Below, in pieces: positions 35,146 through 43,298 of a stretch of 64,000 nucleotides of DNA (position 1 is its first letter; the number at the start of each line of letters is the position of its first letter). The position numbers and the translations under genes are program-made. The notes beneath the pieces are model-generated. The model saw only the letters and a program-made list of their open reading frames with translations, searched no databases and was not told the DNA's origin. The stretch is from Bacteroidales bacterium (GTDB lineage Bacteria; Bacteroidota; Bacteroidia; Bacteroidales; F082). The stretch is from contig JAEEQP010000009.1 of NCBI GenBank assembly GCA_016285355.1, forward strand, positions 31,088 to 95,087, in the 5' to 3' direction.

Positions 35146-35466
35146 TTATTCAGATGCCTTCTTTAACAGTTTTATCAGATTCTTGACATCCCGTCGGTTT
35201 TGCCAAATCGTGACAATCGTAACTGTGTCACCATCAATATAATAGACAATTTGATTTAATTTGGAAGGCAATGTACGGTAGACGACGCCTTCCTCTTCAT
35301 CTTCCACAAAGCGTTTGCCAAGCATTGGAAAGCTCTCCAGCAATTCAGCAGTACGACGTATCTCAGCCAGAACTTCGGAGGCCTTTCGACCACCAAACGA
35401 ACTCCCGACATAATTTAAGATGTCACGTAAATCGTCACGCGACTGCTCGCTCCAATTAATCTTCAT
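35146..35466 (-). CDS. RelE/ParE-family toxin
   Basis: A 106-residue protein with the RelE/ParE fold pattern: INWSEQSRDDLRDILNYV, a helix with AEIRRTAELLESFPMLG, then the strands VVYRTLPSKLNQIVYYIDGD and VTIVTIWQNRRD. The terminal Trp-Gln-Asn-Arg-Arg segment is the usual basic motif. ParE-like members poison gyrase and RelE-like members cut ribosomal mRNA; sequence alone does not decide. Its start overlaps the antitoxin by 11 nt. Confidence 0.9.
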   Translation of the reverse strand: MKINWSEQSRDDLRDILNYVGSSFGGRKASEVLAEIRRTAELLESFPMLGKRFVEDEEEGVVYRTLPSKLNQIVYYIDGDTVTIVTIWQNRRDVKNLIKLLKKASE

Positions 35467-35728
35467 ACGTGGAAATCAATTGGTCCATCTCTTTCATTAC
35501 CTCGTCGTGGGAAATGAGCTTTACGCGCCCAGCCCTGATGTCGCGGCCTCGCTGCAGTGTCAGCATCTTGGCCTCTTCGGGTGAATAGGTGCAAGGAACC
35601 TGTGTCTCTGGCTCTTGATTGTCCTTTTCAATCAAAGCCATCGCGATTCGGGTCAAAATCCGTGTAAGCTCGGCGGCATCATATTGGCCATAATTCGGCA
35701 AGTTCACTTGTATGCTAACACCATCCAT
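35456..35728 (-). CDS. Antitoxin partner of the RelE/ParE toxin
   Basis: Read from ATG 35728 (MDGVSIQVNLPNYG), 90 residues; the longer TTG start at 35758 falls in the promoter box. The N-terminal VSIQVNLP strand and following helix AAELTRILTRIAMALIE are followed by an acidic, likely disordered C-terminus with SHDEVMKEMDQLISTYED, which would wrap the toxin. The overlap with the toxin gene and small size support the assignment. Confidence 0.82.
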   Translation of the reverse strand: MDGVSIQVNLPNYGQYDAAELTRILTRIAMALIEKDNQEPETQVPCTYSPEEAKMLTLQRGRDIRAGRVKLISHDEVMKEMDQLISTYED

Positions 35729-35755
35729 GACATTGTTTCCTTTTGTTCTCGCTTG

Positions 35756-35763
35756 CAAAAATA
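35756..35763 (-). promoter_or_regulatory. -7 box (TATTTTTG) for the RelE/ParE pair
   Basis: Minus-strand TATTTTTG 27 nt upstream of the antitoxin ATG. Confidence 0.55.
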
Positions 35764-35860
35764 CACTTTTTCCCTAAAAACGACCAATTCTTTGCGATTA
35801 TTTATTTGTGTCTTTCAGTTCCTGCATTGTAAATACAGAAGAACGGGGTTATTTTACGAA

Positions 35861-36020
35861 CACGAATGACCACGAATGAACCACGAATTTGCCATTAATT
35901 ATGCGGCTAACCACGGTGCTTCGATAAGCTCAGCAACCTTGTGACAGCCATACACCATCCTACATAGGCTGTAGGGCTGTTATATTACGGCAGCCGCATA
36001 TCGCTGTTTTATCGCATTGC
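35861..36020 (+). repeat. Flanking repeat R2, right of the RelE/ParE cassette
   Basis: Same word order as R1 (CACGAATGACCACGAATGAA ... CATTAATTATGCGGCTAACC ... CACGGTGCTTCGA ... AGCTCAGCAACCTTGTGACA ... CTGTAGGGCTGT ... ATTACGGCAGCC ... TCGCATTGC), in direct orientation. With R1 it encloses 35121-35860. Confidence 0.75.
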
Positions 36021-36182
36021 AAATGCTGATATTCACCACTTCCGCATTGCAAATGCGGAAGAACAGGTGGATATTAGGCAAGGGTGAAATGCAATGCAAC
36101 CCCTGCCGATAATAAACACAACTGCCAGCATCGAATACATTGCCAACATCGGGTGTGCACAACTCCCGTGCGGGCAAAAAAA

Positions 36183-36211
36183 GTAAAGACGTCACAATGT
36201 GGCGTCTCTAC
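36183..36211. repeat. 29-bp palindrome GTAAAGACG...CGTCTCTAC
   Basis: A near-perfect palindrome with arms GTAAAGACG and CGTCTCTAC and inner CACA/TGTG. A degenerate copy lies at 24843-24874. It sits 30 nt past the stop of the BspA-like lipoprotein gene on the minus strand. Nothing else recognisable lies in 36021-36240 apart from short GCATTGCAAATGC-type words. Confidence 0.65.
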
Positions 36212-36240
36212 AATTATGTGGGAATTGAATTTACACTTTT

Positions 36241-38001
36241 CTATTTCCCCAACGGGTTAATCAAGCCTGTCATTTTATATATATTCCAACCCTGAGGAAT
36301 TATACCCGCCCATTCGGTTTCATCAATGCTTTCGTCCATGACAAACGTACCCGTTGGAGCAACATCCTCAAGCATATATTGGACTTGATCGCCAAAGTTA
36401 CCAACAAGACCTTGACCCGGCACAAAGGGACGACTTTTGGCAAGACATCTCACAAAGTTTAAATTACTACAACCCTTAAACATACCTTCATAGCAATCAA
36501 AGTGCTCCTCAAAAGCACCAAGGAATGGAGCCGTGGTCAGGCTGGTGCAACCATCGAACATATATTGATAGCAATTTCGGGCCAATGATGTGGCAGGCAA
36601 CTCCGGTGCTTTTGTCAGGTGTGTGCAGCCCATGAACATATTGTAATAACAATCGCTTGTTAACCTCATGGCAGGCAACATCAAAGGTAGTGTCGGATGA
36701 CTATAAAACCCGTCATATCCTTCTATAACTTTAAAAAGTTTACAGAATGTATAATCTTTGGTTAATATGTTGGCAGTGGCAAAATCTTCTTTGGAAAGAA
36801 GGCTCATCACATTGCCATAAAAATAGCACTCGCCATCAAGACAGACAAAAGAACTATTTTCGAGACATTCACTTCCAACTCCATCAAAGACATAACCAGC
36901 CATAGTTTCATTGTTGCCTCGGAAAGACACCTTGTCACCATAATTGAGATCGATAATCTCATAGAATGAACAAGGCTCCCAATCTCCATCGTTTATTTTG
37001 TATTCCAAATCCAAAGTATCGGGATGATATGGGTAATATTCGCTATAAGAATAAGTGCTTATGAATGCTACTTGTGCTGTCGCGGTCTTAGCCTCAAAAG
37101 TAAGGGGCATATCGGTAATCTCTTGGCCCTCGATTTCTAAAGCAAAATCAGTAGGACGATCGTGCATATAGAACTTTCCGGGTTGAATGCCACGGTAGAA
37201 TGTTATGTCGCCAAACCTTTTGTTGTCTATAAAATGCAATGTGGTCATATTTGTCGTCGAGGGAATCAATGCAATCGTCGGTATCTTATTCATATAGTCC
37301 CAACACATGATGGTACCCTTTGTTCTGCCCACAATCCCGCCATGTTGGTAGTCAACGGTGGCTGTAGTCCAAATGTCGTCGCCGTACAGAAATGTAGGAT
37401 AGTTAATATTCCCATAAAACTCAACATAGTAATTATCAGCACTATACAACTCATCCCTGTCAAAACAAGCAAAGGCCGTCTGCAAACTGAAAGGGAGGAC
37501 ATAATAGGCAATGCCTTGATAATAGATGGCAGCAGCGATGGCAACGATGTATGGTTCTAACCCATTCGACGTTGAACTCGCCGTTGGATCTCCTTCTTGG
37601 TAGGAAAAATCCAAAATGTTCAAATCATCACCTGTCCTTTCGTCCCCTCTACCGAGATAGAAGTAATAAAGCACCTCACCATCTAATGGGCCATTTATAT
37701 AACCCTCGAATTCAATGGACCCAGTACCGGTTCCTTCGCCATGAAGCACGCCTATGCAACCATTATGTGCGCTTCCGCCCACATAGACGTACTCAGTACA
37801 ACCCTCGGACCACACAAGGCCGAGATTGTTGATGGTCATCCTTTCGTCTTTTTGTTCTTCGTCTTTTTGTTCAATGTTTCCCTTAACGGTGATAAAAACG
37901 CGATTTTCTGCTGCTGGTTGTTCGGCCACTTCTTTTTTGCATTGGGTGAAGGTCAGCACCAAAGCCAATGCAGCCATTGCAATCAAGGAAAGTCTTTTCA
38001 T
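36241..38001 (-). CDS. BspA-like lipoprotein with 'GCTSLT.AP' repeats
   Basis: A 586-residue surface lipoprotein. The signal peptide ends in a lipobox-like FTQC (Cys21), giving an N-terminal lipid anchor. The first ~400 residues are beta-rich without a recognised family. Residues ~430-530 contain BspA/DUF285-type leucine-rich repeats (YYNMFMGCTHLTKAPELPAT, YQYMFDGCTSLTTAP, YEGMFKGCSNLNFV). Such repeats are common in Bacteroidota and Mycoplasma surface proteins and mediate binding. The ATG overlaps the stop of the preceding small gene by 4 nt, so the two are co-expressed. Confidence 0.85.
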   Translation of the reverse strand: MKRLSLIAMAALALVLTFTQCKKEVAEQPAAENRVFITVKGNIEQKDEEQKDERMTINNLGLVWSEGCTEYVYVGGSAHNGCIGVLHGEGTGTGSIEFEGYINGPLDGEVLYYFYLGRGDERTGDDLNILDFSYQEGDPTASSTSNGLEPYIVAIAAAIYYQGIAYYVLPFSLQTAFACFDRDELYSADNYYVEFYGNINYPTFLYGDDIWTTATVDYQHGGIVGRTKGTIMCWDYMNKIPTIALIPSTTNMTTLHFIDNKRFGDITFYRGIQPGKFYMHDRPTDFALEIEGQEITDMPLTFEAKTATAQVAFISTYSYSEYYPYHPDTLDLEYKINDGDWEPCSFYEIIDLNYGDKVSFRGNNETMAGYVFDGVGSECLENSSFVCLDGECYFYGNVMSLLSKEDFATANILTKDYTFCKLFKVIEGYDGFYSHPTLPLMLPAMRLTSDCYYNMFMGCTHLTKAPELPATSLARNCYQYMFDGCTSLTTAPFLGAFEEHFDCYEGMFKGCSNLNFVRCLAKSRPFVPGQGLVGNFGDQVQYMLEDVAPTGTFVMDESIDETEWAGIIPQGWNIYKMTGLINPLGK

Positions 38002-38336
38002 TTTGCTTCCTCCTTTCTTTTCAAGAGTGCATAGCCTGCGCCAGCGGCCACGAGGATGGCGATTCCGCTGCCGATGGGAGCGTTCGGGTCGATCGTCGGG
38101 TCTTCTTGCTCGAAAGTTAAGCCTCCAATATCAGCACCAGCCCCAAAGTTGGCATCCCTATCATGGAGGCCAAACATTCCGTCAATGTCTTCTTCAAACT
38201 CATTCCATGAGCTAAACAACCCATTGAATCCAAACAAACCTCCGTGTCTTTCTTGGGCGTAGAGGCCGTCGGTCAGCAGCAATGCTGCCATCGTCATGGA
38301 AAGCACTATGGCTTTCAACGAATTTGTTTTCTTCAT
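37998..38336 (-). CDS. Small exported protein with C-terminal membrane anchor
   Basis: A 112-residue protein: signal peptide (MKKTNSLKAIVLSMTMAALL...YAQ), a Gly/Phe/Asp-rich middle (GGLFGFNGLFSSWNEFEED), and a C-terminal hydrophobic helix with a Lys/Arg stop (NAPIGSGIAILVAAGAGYAL then LKRKEEAK). The P-[IV]-G-S-G helix plus basic tail is a recurrent C-terminal anchor in Bacteroidales. First gene of an operon with the BspA-like lipoprotein. Confidence 0.8.
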   Translation of the reverse strand: MKKTNSLKAIVLSMTMAALLLTDGLYAQERHGGLFGFNGLFSSWNEFEEDIDGMFGLHDRDANFGAGADIGGLTFEQEDPTIDPNAPIGSGIAILVAAGAGYALLKRKEEAK

Positions 38337-38397
38337 TTTTTTGATGATTTATGATTTTAGATGTAAATTAATGGTTTCAAGATTCCAGACCCGCTTC

Positions 38398-38476
38398 GCG
38401 TCATTGCGAGGAACGAAACCATCCAGAAGTCAAGTTGATGATCTGGATTGCTTTGTTGTTCCTCCTCTCAAAGACG
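38398..38476. repeat. Imperfect palindromic intergenic repeat (CATTGCGAGGAACGAA ... CTGGATTGCTTTG)
   Basis: The left arm (GCGTCATTGCGAGGAACGAA then CCATCCAG) and right arm (CTGGATTGCTTTGTTGTTCC then TCCTCTCAAAGACG) are an imperfect inverted repeat around a ~12-nt centre. It is a close relative of the widespread 'cattgcgagg...gcaatccag' intergenic element. Confidence 0.65.
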
Positions 38477-38482
38477 GGAAAC

Positions 38483-38660
38483 AAAAAAATCCAAGACAAA
38501 GCCCCATAGCCCTGCCTTGGATAGCGGATATGCAAAGTTTGAAGAGGAGATTTACCCCCCCCCACTATAACTTATTGATAATCAATTGATTATAAGCAAA
38601 TTCCATTGTTTTCGTCACGATTTATCTTCTATAAGACCTTTGTTTTGGCGTGCAAAAGTA
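38483..38660 (-). ncRNA. Candidate small RNA (promoter box to terminator), speculative
   Basis: On the minus strand a TACTTTTG box (38653-38660) is followed ~140 nt later by a terminator-like hairpin (ATCCAAG/CTTGGAT, 38489-38522) and seven T (38483-38489). No open frame of note lies between. A transcript of roughly 160 nt would result, including a G9 run (C9 at 38555-38563 on the plus strand). Alternatively this is the long leader of the 37998-38336 gene with an attenuator. Together with the palindrome next to it, this accounts for the 38337-38750 gap. Confidence 0.35.
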
Positions 38661-38691
38661 GTGAAAATTGTTGATATTCAAGAAAAAACAA

Positions 38692-38728
38692 GAAAAAAAA
38701 TCCCCCAAGAAGGCTCTCGGAGGATTTT
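38692..38728 (-). terminator. Terminator of hppA
   Basis: Minus-strand AATCCTCC...GGGGGATT stem (one wobble) around GAGAGCCTTCTT, followed by eight T; 22 nt past the hppA stop. Confidence 0.85.
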
Positions 38729-38750
38729 TCTTTCAGTAACTGATAAATCT

Positions 38751-40970
38751 TTACAGCAAGTGGCAAGTGACGGTCAGGCCTGCCATCACAATGCTCACCA
38801 TGCTCATCAGCTTGATGAGAATGTTCAGTGAAGGACCTGATGTGTCTTTGAAGGGGTCACCAACAGTGTCACCAACAACGGTAGCCTTGTGGTTTTCAGA
38901 GCCTTTACCACCGAAGTTGCCTTCTTCAACATACTTCTTGGCATTGTCCCAAGCACCGCCCGAGTTGGCCATAAAGACAGCCAAAACGAAGCCTGTGCTC
39001 AGACCACCGATGAGGAGGCCGAGAACACCAGGAACACCGAGGATAACACCAGTCAGAATCGGGACAAGGATGGCGAGGATGGAAGGCACCAACATTTCGT
39101 GCTGGGCACCCTTCGTGGAGATGGCCACACAACGCTCGTAGTCAGGTTCAGCCTTGCCTTCAAGAATACCCTTGATGGTGCTGAACTGACGACGGACTTC
39201 CTCCACCATCTTCTGAGCTGCACGACCCACAGCGTTCATCGTCATACCGCAGAACACGAAGGCCATCATGGCACCGATGAACACACCGACAAGAACGACA
39301 GGGTTCATCAGGTTGACATTGTAAGCTTCCATGAAGTCCACCAACGTGGCTTTGGCAGCCTCAACGCCATTCGGCAGGTCTTGTCCGATACGTATCAAAG
39401 CAATCTTGATTTCCTCAACGTATGAGGCCAACAGTGCGAGGGCGGTCAAAGCGGCAGAACCGATGGCGAAGCCCTTACCGGTGGCGGCAGTGGTGTTGCC
39501 AAGAGCGTCAAGGGCATCAGTGCGTTTACGCACTTCGGGTTCGAGGCCGCTCATTTCGGCGTTACCACCGGCATTGTCGGCAATGGGGCCATAGGCGTCA
39601 GTGGCCAAGGTGATGCCCAAGGTGGAGAGCATACCCACGGCAGCAATACCGATACCGTAAAGGCCTCTCGAAAGGTTGGCAGCCGTAAACTCAATGTTGA
39701 AACCATTGGCGCAGAGATAAGCCAAAACGATGGCGAAGCCCACGGTAACAACAGGGATAGCAGTAGAGAGCATACCAAGTCCCAAACCAGAGATAATCAC
39801 CGTGGCAGGACCAGTCTTCGAGCTTTCAGCCACCTTTTGCGTGGGCTTGTAGCTCTGCGAAGTATAATATTCAGTAGCTTTTCCGATAATCACACCAGCC
39901 AGCAAACCGACCACCACGGAGAGTGAAGTTTGCCACCACATGTTGGCCAAGTCGCCCGTTTCCTTACCGAAGAGGAGATACATGATGCCGAAAGTGGCCG
40001 CAGCGATGAGAATAGCGGCTGCATTAGTACCACGGCTCAAGGCACCGAGAAGTTCCTTCATGCCAGCGTTCTCCTTGGTTTTCACAAGGAAAATACCAAT
40101 GATGGAAAGCAGCACGCCCACGGCGGCAATCAACATAGGAGCAAGCACAGCCTTGAACTGCAAGCCTTCGACGGCGGCAGTGGCGAATGCCGAAGCACCC
40201 AAAGCCATCGTGGCGAGGATGGAGCCAGCATACGACTCGTAAAGGTCGGCACCCATACCAGCGACGTCACCCACGTTGTCACCAACGTTATCGGCGATGG
40301 TGGCGGGGTTGCGCGGGTCGTCCTCGGGGATGTTGTACTCGGTCTTACCGACGAGGTCGGCACCGACGTCAGCAGCCTTGGTGTAGATACCACCACCCAC
40401 ACGGGCGAACAAAGCCTGCGTGGAAGCACCCATGCCGAAGGTCAGCATGGTGGTGGTGATGGTGATGAGGTCGTTTTCGGCTCCGACAGCCTCAAGCAAA
40501 CCAGTGCCATTCAGCACGAGGAACCACACGGAAACGTCGAGCAGGGCGAGGCCCACCACGACGAGACCCATGACAGCACCCGAACGGAAAGCCACCTGTA
40601 GGCCGCTGTTGAGCGACTTGCGGGCAGCGTTAGCGGTACGTGCCGAGGCGTAGGTGGCCGTCTTCATGCCGAAGAAGCCCGCCAAGCCCGAGAAGAAACC
40701 GCCCGTGAGGAAAGCGAACCACACGATGCCGTTCTGCAACTTGAAGTAGGCCATGATGCCGAAAATGGCGGCCAAGATGATGAACACAATGATCACCACC
40801 TTGTACTGCTGCTTCAGGTAAGCCATAGCTCCCTTACGGACATACGCAGCGATTTTCTTCATCAAGTCCGTACCTTCGTCTTCTTTCATCATCTGTTTGA
40901 AGAAGATGAAAGCGAATGCCAGCGCCAGAATAGAGGCTGCTAACACGATGTAAACAATACTGTTACTCAT
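38751..40970 (-). CDS. hppA: Membrane-bound ion-translocating pyrophosphatase, K+-dependent type
   Basis: A 739-residue polytopic inner-membrane enzyme that couples PPi hydrolysis to H+ and/or Na+ export. The active-site acidic motifs are intact: [20 protein letters not shown], then [20 protein letters not shown], and [10 protein letters not shown]; the last cytoplasmic motif is [14 protein letters not shown]. The segment [18 protein letters not shown] has Ala where K+-independent enzymes carry Lys, so I assign the K+-dependent subfamily. Some Bacteroides enzymes of this subfamily pump both Na+ and H+, so the ion is left open. About 16 helices are expected. It is transcribed alone, with a terminator after it. 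Confidence 0.95.
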   Translation of the reverse strand: MSNSIVYIVLAASILALAFAFIFFKQMMKEDEGTDLMKKIAAYVRKGAMAYLKQQYKVVIIVFIILAAIFGIMAYFKLQNGIVWFAFLTGGFFSGLAGFFGMKTATYASARTANAARKSLNSGLQVAFRSGAVMGLVVVGLALLDVSVWFLVLNGTGLLEAVGAENDLITITTTMLTFGMGASTQALFARVGGGIYTKAADVGADLVGKTEYNIPEDDPRNPATIADNVGDNVGDVAGMGADLYESYAGSILATMALGASAFATAAVEGLQFKAVLAPMLIAAVGVLLSIIGIFLVKTKENAGMKELLGALSRGTNAAAILIAAATFGIMYLLFGKETGDLANMWWQTSLSVVVGLLAGVIIGKATEYYTSQSYKPTQKVAESSKTGPATVIISGLGLGMLSTAIPVVTVGFAIVLAYLCANGFNIEFTAANLSRGLYGIGIAAVGMLSTLGITLATDAYGPIADNAGGNAEMSGLEPEVRKRTDALDALGNTTAATGKGFAIGSAALTALALLASYVEEIKIALIRIGQDLPNGVEAAKATLVDFMEAYNVNLMNPVVLVGVFIGAMMAFVFCGMTMNAVGRAAQKMVEEVRRQFSTIKGILEGKAEPDYERCVAISTKGAQHEMLVPSILAILVPILTGVILGVPGVLGLLIGGLSTGFVLAVFMANSGGAWDNAKKYVEEGNFGGKGSENHKATVVGDTVGDPFKDTSGPSLNILIKLMSMVSIVMAGLTVTCHLL

Positions 40971-41049
40971 AAGATTGATATTTAGTTAAACTTGTTTTGA
41001 TTCAATAAACAAGGCCTTTACAATCCGTTTTTCATCACTTTTGAGGGGA

Positions 41050-41057
41050 CAAAAATA
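41050..41057 (-). promoter_or_regulatory. -7 box (TATTTTTG) for hppA
   Basis: Minus-strand TATTTTTG, 79 nt upstream of the hppA ATG, in the spacer divergent from the bifunctional nuclease gene. Confidence 0.4.
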
Positions 41058-41245
41058 AGGACAAAATGAATTGAAATGAAACTTTTTTGCATAGAATTTT
41101 TCTGAAAGGCAACTTTTTTTGCGCATTTCCCAAAAAGTCCCTACTTTTGACGATTGAAGAAAGAATGCTTTGTCCTGAAATAGAGAACTAATAATCAGTT
41201 TTTTAGAGGGAAAAGACCTTTGCAATCTTCCCAAAACGAACAAAA

Positions 41246-41836
41246 ATGAACAAAGTCAGTTTGGAAATCATCGGTTTGACCTACAGCGAATCCTCAACAG
41301 GGGCCTACGTGCTCATCTTGGGTGACAAGAACTCGCAACGCCGCTTGCCCATCGTCATCGGAAGTGCCGAAGCCGAATCCATCGCCGTAGGCATTGAGAA
41401 ACACAAGAATGGCCGTCCCCACACCCACGACCTTTTCATTCGGTTTGCCCATGAGTTCGGCATCGAGGTTTTGGAAGTGGTCATCAACCGTTTCCGCGAC
41501 GGCATATATTACGCCATGCTGGTCTGCAAACAAGGCGACGACCTCACCATGGTTGACGCACGCCCTTCGGATGCCATCGCCATTGCCGTGCGCATAGGCT
41601 GTGAGATTTATGCTTACGAGAGTGTGATGGAAGAGGCAGGTATCATCATGGAGGAATCAAAAGAGGAAGTGAACAACCCCTACGATGACGATAATATATA
41701 TAAGGTGCAAGACGATTCCCAACTCGAAAGGCTTACCATCAATGAGTTGGAAGACCTACTGCAAGAAGCCATCGATAACGAGGACTACCTGAAAGCCGCG
41801 CAAATAAGGGATGAAATCAATGAGAGGAAAGGATGA
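41246..41836 (+). CDS. Bifunctional nuclease (DUF151) family protein with UVR motif
   Basis: A 196-residue protein. Residues ~1-130 form the bfn/DUF151 domain (LGDKNSQRRLPIVIGSAEAE, then VDARPSDAIAIAVR). The last ~35 residues (LTINELEDLLQEAIDNEDY, KAAQIRDEINER) are a UvrB/UvrC-interacting UVR motif. This combination is usual in Bacteroidota and suggests a nucleic-acid or repair-linked role, although biochemical data are thin. No good -7 box; a weak GACCTTTG lies ~25 nt upstream. Confidence 0.92.
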   Translation: MNKVSLEIIGLTYSESSTGAYVLILGDKNSQRRLPIVIGSAEAESIAVGIEKHKNGRPHTHDLFIRFAHEFGIEVLEVVINRFRDGIYYAMLVCKQGDDLTMVDARPSDAIAIAVRIGCEIYAYESVMEEAGIIMEESKEEVNNPYDDDNIYKVQDDSQLERLTINELEDLLQEAIDNEDYLKAAQIRDEINERKG

Positions 41837-41940
41837 ATGTGGAATGATGAATGTGGAATGCAGAATGTGGAATGCGGAATGATGAATGATTACGAAATCT
41901 TTAAATTTTAAATCTTTGAATATTAAATCTTTAAATCCAA
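41837..41940 (+). repeat. Degenerate tandem-word spacer (GGAATG..., AAATCTTTAAAT...)
   Basis: Positions ~41837-41890 repeat variants of GAATGTGGAATG / GATGAATG five or more times. Then 41896-41940 repeat AAATCTTTAAA / AAATCTTTGAA three times. It lies between the nuclease-family gene and the nucleoside permease gene; similar word-repeat spacers occur at 12302-12334 and 18107-18142. Confidence 0.65.
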
Positions 41941-41944
41941 TACA

Positions 41945-43225
41945 ATGAAATCAATCAAATTCAGACTCATTGTGATGAACTTCCTCATCTTTGCGGTGTG
42001 GGGAGCTTATCTATGTTCTTTGGGCATCTACCTGGGCCGCGTTGGCATGGGTGCCCACATCGGAAGATTTTTTGCCATTCAAGGCATTGTTTCCCTCTTC
42101 ATGCCTGCATTGATGGGCATCGTGGCCGACCGCTGGATTCCGGCTCAAAAACTATTAGGTATCTGCCACTTCCTTGCCGCCATTTTTATGGCTTTGGCGG
42201 GCTACATGGGCATGAAATACGGCGATGCTGTCACATTTGGGCAACTGTTCCCATTCTATGCACTCAGCGTGGCCTTCTTCATGCCGACCATCGCCTTGGG
42301 CAATTCCGTATCCTATAATGCCTTGACCCAAGCCGGCCTCGACACCGTGAAGGCCTTCCCTCCTATCCGCGTATTCGGTACCATCGGCTTCATCCTCTCC
42401 ATGTGGATTGTGAACTTCACGGGCTTCAAAAATGGTTACCAGCAGTTGTTCGTTTCAGCCGCTTGGGGCCTCATTCTGGGTTTCTACTCGTTCACTTTGC
42501 CGGATTGCCCAGTCAACAAAAACGCGGAAAGCAAGTCGTTTGTCGACACCTTCGGTTTGCGTGCCTTCACACTGTTCAAGGATTCCAAGATGTGCGTATT
42601 TTTCATCTTCTCGTTCCTCTTGGGTATGTGCCTGCAAGTGACCAACGGCTTTGCCACGCCCTATCTCGATGACTTCGGCAAGATTCCGGAATACGCCAAT
42701 GCCTTCGCTGTGAAACACAACGTGTTCCTGTCGTCTATCTCACAGGTGTCGGAGACACTGTGTATTCTACTCATCCCCTTCTTCTTGAAGAAATTCGGCA
42801 TCAAGAAGGTGATGCTCATCGCCTTCATTGCTTGGGCTTTGCGTTTCTTCTTCCTTGGTGCAGGCAGCCCCACAGGTTTCGGCCTCGTGTTGCTCATCCT
42901 CTCCATGATTGTCTACGGCGTGGCCTTCGACTTCTTCAACATCAGCGGCTCGCTCTTCGTTGATCAAAACACAGATGTCAGCATCCGTTCAAGTGCCCAA
43001 GGCGTATTCATGATGATGACTAACGGCTTTGGTGCCACCCTCGGATCGCTCTGCGCACAACTCGTCGTCAACCATTTCGTGTTCCATCCTGCCGCCGCCG
43101 ACCCGAACTTCGACTTGATGGGCGGCTGGTCAACGGCTTGGTATGTGTTTGCTGCCTTTGCTTTGGTGGTGGGGATTTTGTTTGCAATATTGTTTAAGTA
43201 TAAGCACGAACCTGAGAAGCAATAA
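41945..43225 (+). CDS. NUP-family nucleoside permease (MFS)
   Basis: A 426-residue inner-membrane transporter with 12 predicted helices, homologous to NupG/XapB nucleoside:H+ symporters. The N-terminus IKFRLIVMNFLIFAVWGAYL, the conserved FFMPTIALGNSVSYNAL, FPPIRVFGTIGFILSMW, and FLLGMCLQVTNGFATPYL are typical of this family in Bacteroidota. Probably imports nucleosides, which fits the nearby thyA/folA nucleotide genes, though it is separate from them. A strong terminator follows. Confidence 0.9.
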   Translation: MKSIKFRLIVMNFLIFAVWGAYLCSLGIYLGRVGMGAHIGRFFAIQGIVSLFMPALMGIVADRWIPAQKLLGICHFLAAIFMALAGYMGMKYGDAVTFGQLFPFYALSVAFFMPTIALGNSVSYNALTQAGLDTVKAFPPIRVFGTIGFILSMWIVNFTGFKNGYQQLFVSAAWGLILGFYSFTLPDCPVNKNAESKSFVDTFGLRAFTLFKDSKMCVFFIFSFLLGMCLQVTNGFATPYLDDFGKIPEYANAFAVKHNVFLSSISQVSETLCILLIPFFLKKFGIKKVMLIAFIAWALRFFFLGAGSPTGFGLVLLILSMIVYGVAFDFFNISGSLFVDQNTDVSIRSSAQGVFMMMTNGFGATLGSLCAQLVVNHFVFHPAAADPNFDLMGGWSTAWYVFAAFALVVGILFAILFKYKHEPEKQ

Positions 43226-43250
43226 ACTCAACATCACATACAACAACAAA

Positions 43251-43290
43251 CCCTGCTAGTGATTGAATCTACTGGCAGGGGTTTTGTTCT
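43251..43290 (+). terminator. Terminator of the nucleoside permease gene
   Basis: CCCTGCTAGT pairs with ACTGGCAGGG (one wobble) around a 10-nt loop and is followed by GTTTTGTTCTTGTT. The hairpin can also act for the convergent DUF1016 gene. Confidence 0.8.
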
Positions 43291-43298
43291 TGTTCGCC

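Noticed and set aside
40986..41243. 85-codon minus-strand open frame between hppA and the bfn-family gene
   Set aside because: Phe/Ser/Lys-rich AT-driven composition, covers the hppA promoter box, and has no recognisable features.
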